The notes under the pieces are model-generated. The model was given only the letters and a program-made list of their open reading frames with translations. It was not told where the DNA came from and ran no database searches. The position numbers were made by a program, and so were the translations under genes. A stretch of 64,000 nt of DNA from an uncultured Prevotellaceae bacterium (GTDB taxonomy: Bacteria > Bacteroidota > Bacteroidia > Bacteroidales > Bacteroidaceae). The stretch spans positions 62,001 through 126,000 of the forward strand of contig ONDH01000001.1 of assembly GCA_900316505.1 (NCBI GenBank). The letters are read 5' to 3'. Of this stretch, positions 21,761 through 30,869 are shown piece after piece; the stretch's first letter is position 1; every line of letters begins with the position of its first letter.

Positions 21761-23937
21761 AAATGATCTTCAAAGTACCTTGTGATGACATTGTGCAGAT
21801 GCACACGGTCAGTACCCATCATGTTGTGACCATCACCAGGATAGGTGAAGAGGTCTGGATAGGTGTCGGCATCAATGCAGGCACGCATGAAGGACAGGGT
21901 GTGCTGGGGCACACAGACAGGGTCGTTGCCTCCATAGATGACAAGGAGACGCCCTTTCAGGTTTTGGGCTTTGTTGAGCAGGGAGGTCTCTTCGTAGCCC
22001 TCTGGATTGGTCTGTGGGGTGTCCATGTAGCGTTCACCATACATGACTTCATAGAAGCGCCAATCGATGACAGGTCCTCCTGCCACTCCCACCTTGAAGA
22101 CATCGGGATAGGTGGTCATGAGGCTGGTGGTCATGAAGCCTCCAAAGCTCCAACCATGCACACCCAGGCGGTTGGCATCAACATAGGGAAGACTCTTCAG
22201 ATAGTCCACACCACAAAGTTGGTCTTTCATCTCTTCCACACCCAAATGACGGAAGGTGGCTTGTTCAAAAGCAAGTCCGCGATGCTCACTGCCACGATTG
22301 TCAAGACAGAACATCACATAACCTTGCTGTGCCATCCAGATGTCCCAACCCCTTGCTCCCCAATTGCGGGAGGCATCGATGTTGTGGGCATGTGGACCTC
22401 CATAGACATACACCACTGCAGGATATTTCTTGTTGGGGTCAAAGTCGGTGGGAAGGATGAGACGATAGTAGAGGTCTGTCACTCCATCGGCTGCCTTGAG
22501 GGTGCCCGTCTTGATTTCAGGCACTTGGAAATTCTCCCAAGGGTCATCAGCTGTGAAAAAGTCGAGGGTGGAGAGTTTGGGGTTGACAGTGGAGACAATG
22601 TCAATCTTGCGGGCAATGTCGGGTGAGGAATAGTTGTCGAAGAAGAAATTGCCCGACTCTGAGAGGGTGGCATCATGCCAACCTGTGGCATTGCCGAGAA
22701 GGGAGCGCTTGCCTTTCATGTCCACCTTGTACACATTCTGCTGGAGCGGATGCTGCTCATTGGAGGTGTAGAGGATAGTCTTCTGCTCCTTGTTGAAGCC
22801 CAGCATTTCCATGACCTCAAAGGAACCCTGCGTGAGTTGCTTGACGAGTTGCCCCTTTATATTATATATGTATAGGTGGTTGTAACCATCCCTGCGTGTC
22901 TGATAGACAAATTTTGTGTCATCCCAAGGCAGGAACTGGATGGGATGAAGTGGCTCGAAGTATTTGTCATTGTCTTCGGTGAAGAGGGTGCGCAGTTTCT
23001 CACCTGTCAGGGCATCATATTCATCAAGGGAACCATGATTTTGGTCACGGTTCAGTTCGATGAGGTAGAGTTTCTTGCCATCAGGAGCCCATGCGATGTT
23101 GGTGAAGTAGCGGTCAGTGGGGTCACCCGTGTTCAGATAGATGGTCTTGTCTGTCTGTGGATTGAAGATGCCCACATACACCTTGTGGGATGTCTCTCCT
23201 GCCATCGGATAAGGGTCAGGAGAGGTGGTGGCAATGCGGGATTCCCCTTCTGGTGTTTGTGAAGGTAAGGTGATGTTTACCTGCGGGAACTTGGACACCA
23301 TGCTCTGATCCATCTTATAGAAAGCCAAGAGGGTGCCGTCAGGGTTCCAAAAGGTGCCCTTGCTGATGCCAAACTCATCGCGGTGGACGCTCTCACCATA
23401 CACTAAATCAATGCTGCCATCAGTGCTGACTTGGTGTGTCAGACCATCTTCAGTGATAACGAAAAGGTTGTGCTCAACGGTATAAGCCATCGCCTTGGAA
23501 TGTTCGTTCCAATCCATGTTAGATGCCTGTGGAGTGAGGTTCACTTTCCAAATGACTTGATGGTTCACCCAATCGATGAGTGTGCGTTCCCTTCCTCTGT
23601 CAATAAGAATGTATGGTTTCTCAGCATCAGGAAAAGTGGCATTATAGAGATGGTCAATGGTCTTTCTTCCGTTGTCAGCCAGCACGGAGTTGATGTTCTC
23701 CAATGTCAGAGAACTGACTTCCGGACGGGCACTTTCTGTTCCCACCTGCTGACAATGACTCATGTCCAGTTTGATGCATGCATCACCCCACCATGTAAGG
23801 TATTCGGTTTCCGGCATGGATGCCTGGTAGTAGGTGGAACCGCCAGGGATGAGGTCATTGATTGTGAAAAGTCTTTTCTGTGCCATAAGTGGAAGAGTGA
23901 GAAGGGTGAAAAGCACCCCAAGTGCTGCTTTTTTCAT
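21751..23937 (-). CDS. dipeptidyl peptidase IV-type serine peptidase (S9)
   Basis: 728 residues with a signal peptide (1-19). The N-terminal two thirds is a beta-propeller of the DPP IV type; the C-terminal alpha/beta-hydrolase carries the triad Ser in GWSFGGF, Asp in GGNDPVCV and His in PGDGHNM. YVYGGPHAH is the oxyanion region. Such periplasmic enzymes remove X-Pro or X-Ala dipeptides from peptide N-termini, important in peptide-fermenting Bacteroidota. Its start overlaps the end of folK by 4 bp, so the two are cotranscribed. Confidence 0.94.
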   Translation of the reverse strand: MKKAALGVLFTLLTLPLMAQKRLFTINDLIPGGSTYYQASMPETEYLTWWGDACIKLDMSHCQQVGTESARPEVSSLTLENINSVLADNGRKTIDHLYNATFPDAEKPYILIDRGRERTLIDWVNHQVIWKVNLTPQASNMDWNEHSKAMAYTVEHNLFVITEDGLTHQVSTDGSIDLVYGESVHRDEFGISKGTFWNPDGTLLAFYKMDQSMVSKFPQVNITLPSQTPEGESRIATTSPDPYPMAGETSHKVYVGIFNPQTDKTIYLNTGDPTDRYFTNIAWAPDGKKLYLIELNRDQNHGSLDEYDALTGEKLRTLFTEDNDKYFEPLHPIQFLPWDDTKFVYQTRRDGYNHLYIYNIKGQLVKQLTQGSFEVMEMLGFNKEQKTILYTSNEQHPLQQNVYKVDMKGKRSLLGNATGWHDATLSESGNFFFDNYSSPDIARKIDIVSTVNPKLSTLDFFTADDPWENFQVPEIKTGTLKAADGVTDLYYRLILPTDFDPNKKYPAVVYVYGGPHAHNIDASRNWGARGWDIWMAQQGYVMFCLDNRGSEHRGLAFEQATFRHLGVEEMKDQLCGVDYLKSLPYVDANRLGVHGWSFGGFMTTSLMTTYPDVFKVGVAGGPVIDWRFYEVMYGERYMDTPQTNPEGYEETSLLNKAQNLKGRLLVIYGGNDPVCVPQHTLSFMRACIDADTYPDLFTYPGDGHNMMGTDRVHLHNVITRYFEDHLKK

Positions 23938-24401
23938 TGGTCAGTATCGTTGGTGAGAAGTATCTCTTTGAGGGGGATGAGCACAAAATCGCGCTCATAC
24001 ATAAGAGGATGAGGTATGGTCAGTTTGGGAGTGTTGATGTGGAGGTCATCATAGAGAAGGATGTCAATGTCGATGATGCGGTCGTGGTAGGTGACAGTTG
24101 ACAGTTGACAGTTGGCAGTTGACAATTGACAGTTGACAGTTGACTTCTGGGTGCGCCCCATGTCACGCTCAATCTGTTGGGTGACTTTCAGCAGGGCATG
24201 GGGAGAGAGTTCTGTCTCAACCCTAATGGCAGCATTGAGGAAAGTGTTCTCACTCTCAAACCCCCATGGCTCAGTGGCAAGAAAAGCGGATTGTGCCCTG
24301 ACTGGACCAATCCGCCTTCCTATTTCTGTGATGGCGGACACAAGGTTGTGTTCTTTGTCGCCAAGATTTGTGCCGAGTGAAAGATATGTTGTATGTACCA
24401 T
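23934..24401 (-). CDS. folK: HPPK, folate pyrophosphokinase, with an inserted repeat
   Basis: 155 residues from the ATG at 24401. HPPK signatures are present: YLSLGTNLGD near the start, ATEPWGFESENTFLNAA, and DRIIDIDILLYDD with the metal-binding Asp pair. The enzyme transfers pyrophosphate from ATP to 6-hydroxymethyl-dihydropterin in folate synthesis. Between GRTQK and YHDR there are about 13 extra residues (STVNCQLSTANCQLSTVT) encoded by seven copies of a GACAGTT heptamer; the frame stays open. The loop position suggests it may be tolerated, but activity is untested. It lies 28 bp downstream of queA. Confidence 0.9.
   Translation of the reverse strand: MVHTTYLSLGTNLGDKEHNLVSAITEIGRRIGPVRAQSAFLATEPWGFESENTFLNAAIRVETELSPHALLKVTQQIERDMGRTQKSTVNCQLSTANCQLSTVTYHDRIIDIDILLYDDLHINTPKLTIPHPLMYERDFVLIPLKEILLTNDTDQ
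24093..24144. repeat. GACAGTT heptamer array inside folK
   Basis: Seven contiguous units: GACAGTT x3, GGCAGTT, GACAATT, GACAGTT x2, then GAC. The same heptamer occurs in an intergenic array at 39179-39206. Confidence 0.95.
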
Positions 24402-24429
24402 GTACAATTAACCATGCACAATTGGCTGG

Positions 24430-25512
24430 TTAGTCGATGATGAGCATGGCATCGCCATAAGTGCCAAACATGTAGTCACCCTTGAGGGCTTCCTTGTAGG
24501 CATCCATCACCACATCGTAGCCTCCAAAGGCTGTGACGAGCATGAGCATGGTGGTGAGTGGCTGCTGGAAGTTCACCACAAAGGCATCAGCAACAGAGAA
24601 GTCGTAAGGAGGGAAGATGAACTTGTTGGTCCATCCCTCAAACTCCTTGATGAAACCACCAGGTCCCACTGCTGTCTCGAGGGCTCGTAGGGTAGTGGTG
24701 CCCACAGCACACACTTTATGTCCATTCTCCTTTGCCTTGTTCACAATGTCGCAGGCTTCCTTGTTGACAAACATCTGTTCAGAGTCTGTCTTGTGCTTGG
24801 TGAGGTCTTCCACATCAATGTTGCGGAAGTTGCCCAATCCTACATGGAGGGTGATGAATGCCTGTTCGATGCCCATGATTTCCATGCGCTTCATCAGTTC
24901 ACGAGAGAAGTGAAGACCTGACACAGGTACAGTGACTGCTCCTTCATGGCGTGCATAGATGGTCTGAAAACGCTCATGGTCTTCCTCTTCTGCAGGACGG
25001 TGCATGCGGACGTCATCAGGGATGGGGGCTTCACCCAGATTGTAGAGTGTCTCCTTGAACACATCATGGGGACCATCGTAGAGGAAACGGAGGGTTCTTC
25101 CACGGGAGGTGGTGTTGTCTATCACCTCTGCCACCAGTGACTCGTCAGCTCCGAAGTAGAGCTTGTTGCCAATACGAATTTTGCGGGCTGGGTCAACCAG
25201 CACATCCCAAAGACGGAGCTCTTCATTGAGTTCGCGAAGCAGGAACACCTCAATGCGTGCACCTGTCTTCTCTTTATTGCCATAGAGGCGTGCAGGGAAC
25301 ACCTTTGTGTCGTTGAACACAAAGGCATCGCCCTCCTCAAAATAGTCGGTGATTTCCTTGAAAAGACGGTGCTCTATCTCACCAGTCTTCTTGTGTACAA
25401 CCATCAGTTTTGCTTCATCACGGTTGTAGTACTTTGTTTCGGGATTGTAAGTGCGAGGATAGAGTGCTATCTTCTCGTCTGGGAGTCTGAACTTGAATTG
25501 TGAAAGTTTCAT
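24430..25512 (-). CDS. queA: tRNA preQ1 ribosyltransferase-isomerase (queuosine synthesis)
   Basis: 360 residues of QueA type: [17 protein letters not shown] at the start, [16 protein letters not shown], the PYIHRP-like block replaced here by [40 protein letters not shown], and TTLRALE near the end. It moves the ribosyl part of S-adenosylmethionine onto preQ1 in tRNA to form epoxyqueuosine. It is in a leftward run with truB upstream (32 bp) and folK downstream. Confidence 0.96.
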   Translation of the reverse strand: MKLSQFKFRLPDEKIALYPRTYNPETKYYNRDEAKLMVVHKKTGEIEHRLFKEITDYFEEGDAFVFNDTKVFPARLYGNKEKTGARIEVFLLRELNEELRLWDVLVDPARKIRIGNKLYFGADESLVAEVIDNTTSRGRTLRFLYDGPHDVFKETLYNLGEAPIPDDVRMHRPAEEEDHERFQTIYARHEGAVTVPVSGLHFSRELMKRMEIMGIEQAFITLHVGLGNFRNIDVEDLTKHKTDSEQMFVNKEACDIVNKAKENGHKVCAVGTTTLRALETAVGPGGFIKEFEGWTNKFIFPPYDFSVADAFVVNFQQPLTTMLMLVTAFGGYDVVMDAYKEALKGDYMFGTYGDAMLIID

Positions 25513-25544
25513 CTATTATCTCTGATTAACTAATAATTTTTTAC

Positions 25545-26333
25545 CTAATTGTTTTCTTCCTTCTCCAATGTCTGCTGCTCAAGCCATTGGGGAAACTCGT
25601 TGATGTCCATGCAGTCTTGCAGGGTGTATTTCCCTATTCTTGTACGCACAAGGCCTGTGAGGTAGCCTCCTGAGCCAAGTGCCAACCCTATGTCGCGGGC
25701 AAGGGCTCGGATGTAGGTGCCTTTGCTGCACACTACTCGGATGGTGAGCGAGAGGTGTTTGCCTGTGAGGTTGCCGCTTTGGTATTTGATGCGCTCTTTC
25801 TCATCAGTGGGCAGTTCCTCTCCTTCTTCTTCCACTTCGCCAAAGTGAAGGATTTCCAGTTCATCTATGACCAGAATCTTCGGTTTTAACTCCACTTCCT
25901 CTCCCTTTCTGGCATATTTGAAGGCACGTTTGCCATCTACTTTCACTGCCGAGAATGTGGGGGGTGTCTGCTCTATGCGTCCAAGGAATGCCTTCAGCTT
26001 CTCTTCCACCAGTTCCCGAGTGATGTGTGTGGCGGGATAGGTGGCATCTTCGGGTGTTTCCATGTCAAAGGATGGTGTTGTGGCGCCCAACTTGATGGTG
26101 GCAACATATTCCTTTGTGTGAGCCTGCAACTCGTCGATGAGTTTGGTGCTTTTGCCTGTGCAGATGATGAGCACTCCTGTGGCCAAGGGGTCGAGGGTGC
26201 CTGCATGTCCCACTTTCAACTTCTTCACTCCCAACCGATGGGAGAGTTCGCCCCGCACTTTTGCCACCACATTGAAGGATGTCCAACGGTAGGGCTTGTT
26301 GAAGATGAGGATTTCACCTGCCTGTGGATTCAT
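25545..26333 (-). CDS. truB: tRNA pseudouridine-55 synthase
   Basis: 262 residues from MNPQAGEILIFNKP; an upstream frame extension reads through a repeat and is not used. The TruB catalytic motif HAGTLDPLATGVL contains the nucleophile Asp, and KxYVATIKLGATTPSFD, PPTFSAVKVDGKRAF and CSKGTYIRALARDIG follow in family order. It isomerises uridine 55 in the T-loop of tRNAs. uppP lies upstream and queA downstream on the same strand. Confidence 0.96.
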   Translation of the reverse strand: MNPQAGEILIFNKPYRWTSFNVVAKVRGELSHRLGVKKLKVGHAGTLDPLATGVLIICTGKSTKLIDELQAHTKEYVATIKLGATTPSFDMETPEDATYPATHITRELVEEKLKAFLGRIEQTPPTFSAVKVDGKRAFKYARKGEEVELKPKILVIDELEILHFGEVEEEGEELPTDEKERIKYQSGNLTGKHLSLTIRVVCSKGTYIRALARDIGLALGSGGYLTGLVRTRIGKYTLQDCMDINEFPQWLEQQTLEKEENN

Positions 26334-26358
26334 GATTGGTAGTTGAAGCCCCCTCCAC

Positions 26359-26374
26359 CTCCCCCAAGGGGGAG
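26359..26374. repeat. CTCCCCCAAGGGGGAG palindrome
   Basis: A perfect 16-bp palindrome preceded by CCCCTCCAC, in the uppP-truB gap. Similar C-rich palindromes are common between genes in Bacteroidota; role unknown. Confidence 0.7.
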
Positions 26375-26421
26375 AGCTTGCCATGTGGGGCGTGACGTAG
26401 TTGTGGACTGAAAGTTAGGGT

Positions 26422-26449
26422 TTCTTTATTCTTAATTCTTAATTATAGT
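26422..26449. repeat. TTCTTAA heptamer repeat
   Basis: TTCTTTA, TTCTTAA, TTCTTAA, TTATAGT, ending at the stop codon of uppP. Confidence 0.65.
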
Positions 26450-27288
26450 ATGGTGAGTTCGTGCCCCATGAGGAGCAAGACCAGAATGATGCCGCCAACC
26501 ACGATTCTGTACCATCCAAAGGCTTGGAAGCCATACTTCTGTACAAAGCGGATGAAGAACTTGATGGCGAGCAGGGCTACGATGAATGCCACCACGTTGC
26601 CAATGATGAGGGTGTCGAGATTGTTCATAATCAGTTCGGAACCTCCCTCCTTGAACAACTTATACATCTTATATACTGTGGCACCAAACATGGTGGGCAC
26701 TGCCAAAAAGAAGGAGAACTCAGCTGCATTCTTGCGTGTCATCTTCTGTGCCATACCACCCACGATGGTTGCCATCGAACGGGACACACCCGGTATCATG
26801 GAGATGCACTGGAAGAGGCCTATCATCAAGGCGCGCTTCTCTGTCAGTACGGTGTCTTCACTGCCTTTGTTGAAAATCTTGTCGCAGAACAACATGAACA
26901 CACCACCCACAACGAGCATGATGGCCACCACTTCCACGCGCTCCAGCATGGTATCGATGAAGTCGTTGCAGAGCAAACCCAACACAACGGCAGGGATGAA
27001 GGCAATCAGCAGCTTCCAGTAGAAGTCAAACTTATGGATGAGTTGCTTGAAGGCAGGTGTGCCCTCAGGCAGTGGTGTCTTGTTGAGCTGGAAGAAGCGA
27101 CGCCAGTAGAGGCACACCACCGAGAGAATGGCACCAAACTGGATGATGAAGGTGAAAGCCTTCACATACTCCGTGCTCTCCACTCCCAATATGTTCTGGG
27201 CGATGATCATGTGACCAGTCGATGAAACTGGCAAGAACTCCGTGAGACCTTCTACAATGGCGATGATGATGGTTTGAATCCAATCCAT
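26443..27288 (-). CDS. uppP: undecaprenyl-diphosphatase (BacA)
   Basis: 281 residues, multi-pass membrane protein. Family signatures: EGLTEFLPVSSTGHMI (about 13-28, catalytic Glu/Ser/His) and GVSRSMATIVGGM (PGxSRS box). It removes a phosphate from undecaprenyl pyrophosphate to recycle the lipid carrier for peptidoglycan and polysaccharides. The start is the ATG at 27288 rather than a TTG six bases upstream. It follows the DUF3098 gene, as is usual in Bacteroidota. Confidence 0.96.
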   Translation of the reverse strand: MDWIQTIIIAIVEGLTEFLPVSSTGHMIIAQNILGVESTEYVKAFTFIIQFGAILSVVCLYWRRFFQLNKTPLPEGTPAFKQLIHKFDFYWKLLIAFIPAVVLGLLCNDFIDTMLERVEVVAIMLVVGGVFMLFCDKIFNKGSEDTVLTEKRALMIGLFQCISMIPGVSRSMATIVGGMAQKMTRKNAAEFSFFLAVPTMFGATVYKMYKLFKEGGSELIMNNLDTLIIGNVVAFIVALLAIKFFIRFVQKYGFQAFGWYRIVVGGIILVLLLMGHELTIL

Positions 27289-27294
27289 AGTCAA

Positions 27295-27522
27295 TTAGGA
27301 GTTAGAAGTTTTTGAAGGCCACAGGATGGCAACAATCTCAAAGATGAAACCAAAGAGGCAGACCATCGGTGCCACCTTTGTGCGCATGTCGCTGAAGATG
27401 TCAGGATTGAAAGCTTCTTCTGTTGTGGCATCGCCCGACATCAGGATGAAGCCTATGACAATGATGGCGAATCCCACAAGAAGCAGGATGTAGTTGATTT
27501 TTGTGAATGCAAGATTTTTCAT
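27295..27522 (-). CDS. DUF3098 small membrane protein
   Basis: 75 residues with two membrane segments (about 9-29 and 51-69) and the family pattern KINYILLLVGFAIIVIGFIL...GDATTEEAFNPDIFS. It overlaps the end of ftsX by 4 bp and precedes uppP, the conserved position of this family in Bacteroidota. No function is known; constant linkage to ftsX and uppP suggests a role at the division site or in envelope growth. Confidence 0.9.
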   Translation of the reverse strand: MKNLAFTKINYILLLVGFAIIVIGFILMSGDATTEEAFNPDIFSDMRTKVAPMVCLFGFIFEIVAILWPSKTSNS

Positions 27523-28412
27523 ATATAATATAATTCGTTGCTACTCATTTTCAAATATTTGTTCAACGAGAAAAGTGTGCAGAGATAAGTGATGATGATA
27601 CCGAACAGGAACACTGCTGCTGACACGATGACTATCGCCTTCAGGTCTATGACTGAACTGATTTGCGGCTCAAAGTTGTACAGCCAGTAGAGTCCTCCGA
27701 TGAGCAAGCCATCGGCAAGAATGGCAGACACGATGCCCAAGGTGAAGCTTTGTGCAAGGAATGGACGACGAATGAAGTTCCAACTTGCTCCCACCAGTTT
27801 CATCGTGTTGATGATGAATCGCTTGGAGAAAATGGTGAGCCGCACCGTGTTGTTAATCAGTGCAAAGGAAATGTAGGTGAACAAAGCCGCGATGATGAGC
27901 AGGATGATGCTCACCTTGCGGATGTTGTCATTCACAGACTTGATGAGGTCTTTTGAGTAGATGACATCCACCACATCAGGGTTTCCCTTCAACTTCTTCA
28001 CAGCCGCGTTGATGCTATCAGGGTTGGCATGCTCAGCATTGATTTTGATTTCGAACGATGCAGTGTAGGGGTTCATCCCGATGAACTCAGTGGGGTCAAT
28101 GCCCTGTGCCTGAATCTCCTCCACCAATGCCTGCTCTTTGGAGATGAACTCCACGCTCTTGGCATAGCGAGCCTGTTTGAGCGAGTTCTCCATGCTCTTG
28201 ACTTGCACACTGTCCATTTCATCGCTGATGAGCACGCTGATGTTGATGTTCTCCCTTACGTATGTGGAGAGGTTTTGCGCTGTGATGACGAACAGCACGA
28301 TGGTGCCCAGCAACACCAACACCAATGTGGTGCTGATGGCAGCTGTGATGAACTGTGTGCTGAGGAATGATTTTCTATTCTTACCCATGTTTATCTCATT
28401 GTTTCTGGCCAT
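27519..28412 (-). CDS. ftsX: cell-division membrane protein FtsX
   Basis: 297 residues: one N-terminal membrane segment (about 24-44), a periplasmic domain (about 50-165), and three C-terminal membrane segments with the FtsX block NNTVRLTIFSKRFIINTMKL then VGASWNFIRRPF. FtsX works with the ATPase FtsE to control peptidoglycan hydrolases at the septum; ftsE is not in the window. The start at 28412 overlaps the miaB end by 17 bp; Met9 at 28388 is an alternative without overlap. Confidence 0.94.
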   Translation of the reverse strand: MARNNEINMGKNRKSFLSTQFITAAISTTLVLVLLGTIVLFVITAQNLSTYVRENINISVLISDEMDSVQVKSMENSLKQARYAKSVEFISKEQALVEEIQAQGIDPTEFIGMNPYTASFEIKINAEHANPDSINAAVKKLKGNPDVVDVIYSKDLIKSVNDNIRKVSIILLIIAALFTYISFALINNTVRLTIFSKRFIINTMKLVGASWNFIRRPFLAQSFTLGIVSAILADGLLIGGLYWLYNFEPQISSVIDLKAIVIVSAAVFLFGIIITYLCTLFSLNKYLKMSSNELYYI

Positions 28413-29727
28413 CGCTCGGCTCTTCTGCCTGCTCTATACCTTTCAGTGTGGCAGAACTCGAATCCACCACTTTCACCTTCACAAAATCGCCTATGTGATG
28501 ACTGCCACGGTCAAACACCACCACCTTATTCTGTGGTGTGCGACCGAAAAGCTGTTCTTTGCTGCGTTTTGACACTCCTTCCACCAGCACCTCGAAAACC
28601 TTGCCCACATCTTTCCTGTAGCTCTCTGCAGAAAGTTCGTTCTGCAAGGCAATCATCTCGTTCAGACGGCGAATCTTGGTCTCTTCAGGCACATCATCAG
28701 GCAAGTGCTTGGATGCATAAGTGCCTGGGCGCTCTGAATACTTGAACATGAATGCCGAGTCATACCCCACCTCCCTCATCAGTGAGAGAGACAGCTGGTG
28801 GTCTTCTTCTGTTTCAGAATGATACCCCACGAAGATGTCAGTGGTCAGTCCACAATTGGGAAGGATGCGACGGATGGCTGCCACACGGTCAAGATACCAT
28901 TCGCGGGTGTATTTCCTGTTCATCAGTTTCAAGATGCGGTTGCTTCCACTCTGCACAGGCAGATGGATGTGGCGGCAGAGGTTCTTGTGAGAAGCAATCA
29001 CCTCCAACGTCTCGTCACTCATATCCTTGGGATGGGAAGTGGTGAAACGGATGCGCATTTGAGGAAATGCCTCAGCCACTTTGGCAAGCAGTTGAGGGAA
29101 AGTGACACCATCCGTCAAATAACTGTTCACGTTTTGTCCCAGCAAGGTCACCTCCTTGAACCCCTTCTCTTGCAGGTCTTTCACCTCGTTCAGGATGCTG
29201 CCCACCTCACGGCTTCTCTCCCTTCCACGAGTGTAAGGAACAATGCAATAATGGCAAAAGTTGTTGCAACCGCGCATGATGCTGACAAAACCGCTCACAT
29301 GTCCACCACACACACGCTCAGGGATGACATCGCGGTAGGTCTCTGTGGTGCTCAGTTCCACATTGATAGCCTTTTCACCCACTTCGGCTGCTGCAAACAA
29401 CTCGGGCAGTGAGAGGTAAGAGTCGGGACCAGCCACAAGATCCACATGGTGATGCGCAATGAGGTCTTCCCTTACGCGTTCAGCCATGCACCCCACCACA
29501 CCCACAATCAGCGCACGTTTCTTCTTCAGTGCATGGAGCGCCTCCAGTCGGTTGTATATCTTATTTTCTGCATTTTCACGCACGGAACAGGTGTTCAGCA
29601 ACACAGCATCAGCCTCATCAATGGAATCGCAGGTTTCATACCCTGCCATTTTCATCACAGAGGCAATAACTTCACTGTCCGCCACGTTCATTTGGCAGCC
29701 ATAAGTCTCAATGAAAAGTTTCTTCAT
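28396..29727 (-). CDS. miaB: tRNA-2-methylthio-N6-dimethylallyladenosine synthase
   Basis: 443 residues from MKKLFIETYGCQMN; an upstream in-frame start is not used. The N-terminal UPF0004 domain has three cysteines for the auxiliary cluster (YGCQMN, NTCSVRE, VGCMAER), the radical-SAM motif CNNFCHYC is present, and a C-terminal TRAM domain follows. It adds the methylthio group to i6A37 of tRNA. It is upstream of ftsX and divergent from the membrane gene at 29.8 kb. A TATCTTTG box lies at 29752-29759 on the minus strand. Confidence 0.95.
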   Translation of the reverse strand: MKKLFIETYGCQMNVADSEVIASVMKMAGYETCDSIDEADAVLLNTCSVRENAENKIYNRLEALHALKKKRALIVGVVGCMAERVREDLIAHHHVDLVAGPDSYLSLPELFAAAEVGEKAINVELSTTETYRDVIPERVCGGHVSGFVSIMRGCNNFCHYCIVPYTRGRERSREVGSILNEVKDLQEKGFKEVTLLGQNVNSYLTDGVTFPQLLAKVAEAFPQMRIRFTTSHPKDMSDETLEVIASHKNLCRHIHLPVQSGSNRILKLMNRKYTREWYLDRVAAIRRILPNCGLTTDIFVGYHSETEEDHQLSLSLMREVGYDSAFMFKYSERPGTYASKHLPDDVPEETKIRRLNEMIALQNELSAESYRKDVGKVFEVLVEGVSKRSKEQLFGRTPQNKVVVFDRGSHHIGDFVKVKVVDSSSATLKGIEQAEEPSDGQKQ

Positions 29728-29792
29728 TAATGATATTTGCAAAAATCGCTGCAAAGATACAACATTTAATTGGCAAAGTCAATTATTTCGCC

Positions 29793-29800
29793 TATCTTTG
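29793..29800 (+). promoter_or_regulatory. -7 box for the 29.8-kb membrane gene
   Basis: TATCTTTG with TTGG 19 nt upstream (29770-29773). It shows that in-frame start codons before about 29806 are not used. Confidence 0.55.
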
Positions 29801-29832
29801 CACTCGAATTACAACTTTTTAATAAAAAAGAC

Positions 29833-30855
29833 GTGCGACTGAACTTCCAGAAAAGCATCACAAACAGCCAAGCCACATTGCCTGTCGTTTCAGCATTGAT
29901 GCTGCTGCTTTGGCTTCTGTTCCCCCCTGTTGGGCAGCCCGTGGACTTCACCACACCTGATTATGGAATTTGGAAGTTTGTGCCCATATTCCTTCAGCGT
30001 GGGTATGTGACATTGGGCATCGGTGCGCTTTGTGCAGCCCTTGCTGTGTTTGGAATGGCAGAGCTGAACAATGCCAATGTGCTGCTTCGAGTGAGTTCCC
30101 GCATGTTAAGCTCTGTGCTCGCCATCTTGCTCGGAATGGCAGTTATGTGCCATCCATTTCAGCCCGGCATGGTGCTGATGCTCTTTTCGCTGCTTTCTTT
30201 TTTCCCTTTGTTCGCGATGTATCAGACACCCTCCCCATTCCTTGCCTTTCTCACTTATCTTGCATTGTCTGTGGCATCGCTTTTCTTCCCAAAATTGTTG
30301 TGGATTGTACCGTTCTATTGGCTCATCCAGAGCTATTTCCGTGCCTTGACACTTCGCTGTCTTGTCGCATCCATCTTAGCGACGATACTTCCATACTGGG
30401 TCTATGCAGCCATCGCAGCGCTGATGCTTCATTGGGAGGACTTCTTGCTTCATTTTCAAGAGATGATTTCTTTCCAAATGTACGACTACACCCAAATACC
30501 TCTGCGCCATCTCTTCACCTTTGGCTTGGTTTTCCTGCTTTTTGCGATAGGAAGCATTGATTTCTATCTGCAGCAGTATAGAGACCGCACACGCACACGC
30601 ACTATCTACCGTGCGTTGATTATCTATGGCGTTGTCTTGCTTATGGGAATGGTTGCCCAACCTCAGTATTTCATCACTTTGCTCCCTCTCTTCCTGCTTT
30701 CCACAGCCATTCTCTTTGGTCATTTCTTTGCCCTCACCCATACCCGCTTCTCCCACATCTGCTGCATTGTGGTGATGCTTCTGTTTCTCATGGACTTCAT
30801 TGCCCAATATCTCCCCTCTCAATTACTTCCTTTATCTATCTCATCTTATTTCTAA
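29833..30855 (+). CDS. multi-pass membrane protein, unknown function
   Basis: About 340 residues from a GTG at 29833; the start is uncertain, but the promoter excludes the more upstream TTG. At least eight hydrophobic segments run through the protein with short loops, for example LPVVSALMLLLWLLFPPVG, VTLGIGALCAALAVFGMAEL and IYGVVLLMGMVAQPQYFI. No enzyme motif is seen. A YqaA-type gene follows after 14 bp. I do not recognise a named family; conserved inner-membrane proteins of this shape are common in Bacteroidales. Confidence 0.7.
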   Translation: MRLNFQKSITNSQATLPVVSALMLLLWLLFPPVGQPVDFTTPDYGIWKFVPIFLQRGYVTLGIGALCAALAVFGMAELNNANVLLRVSSRMLSSVLAILLGMAVMCHPFQPGMVLMLFSLLSFFPLFAMYQTPSPFLAFLTYLALSVASLFFPKLLWIVPFYWLIQSYFRALTLRCLVASILATILPYWVYAAIAALMLHWEDFLLHFQEMISFQMYDYTQIPLRHLFTFGLVFLLFAIGSIDFYLQQYRDRTRTRTIYRALIIYGVVLLMGMVAQPQYFITLLPLFLLSTAILFGHFFALTHTRFSHICCIVVMLLFLMDFIAQYLPSQLLPLSISSYF

Positions 30856-30869
30856 ATTCTTTATCATCC

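Noticed and set aside
21712-22626. 304-codon frame opposite the S9 peptidase
   Set aside because: Overlaps conserved catalytic parts of the peptidase on the other strand and begins in the hairpin repeat.
26334-26384. N-terminal extension of TruB
   Set aside because: It is encoded by the C-rich palindrome region and does not resemble TruB.
29770-29832. Upstream TTG start for the 29.8-kb membrane gene
   Set aside because: It lies upstream of the -7 box TATCTTTG (29793-29800), so it would not be transcribed from that promoter.
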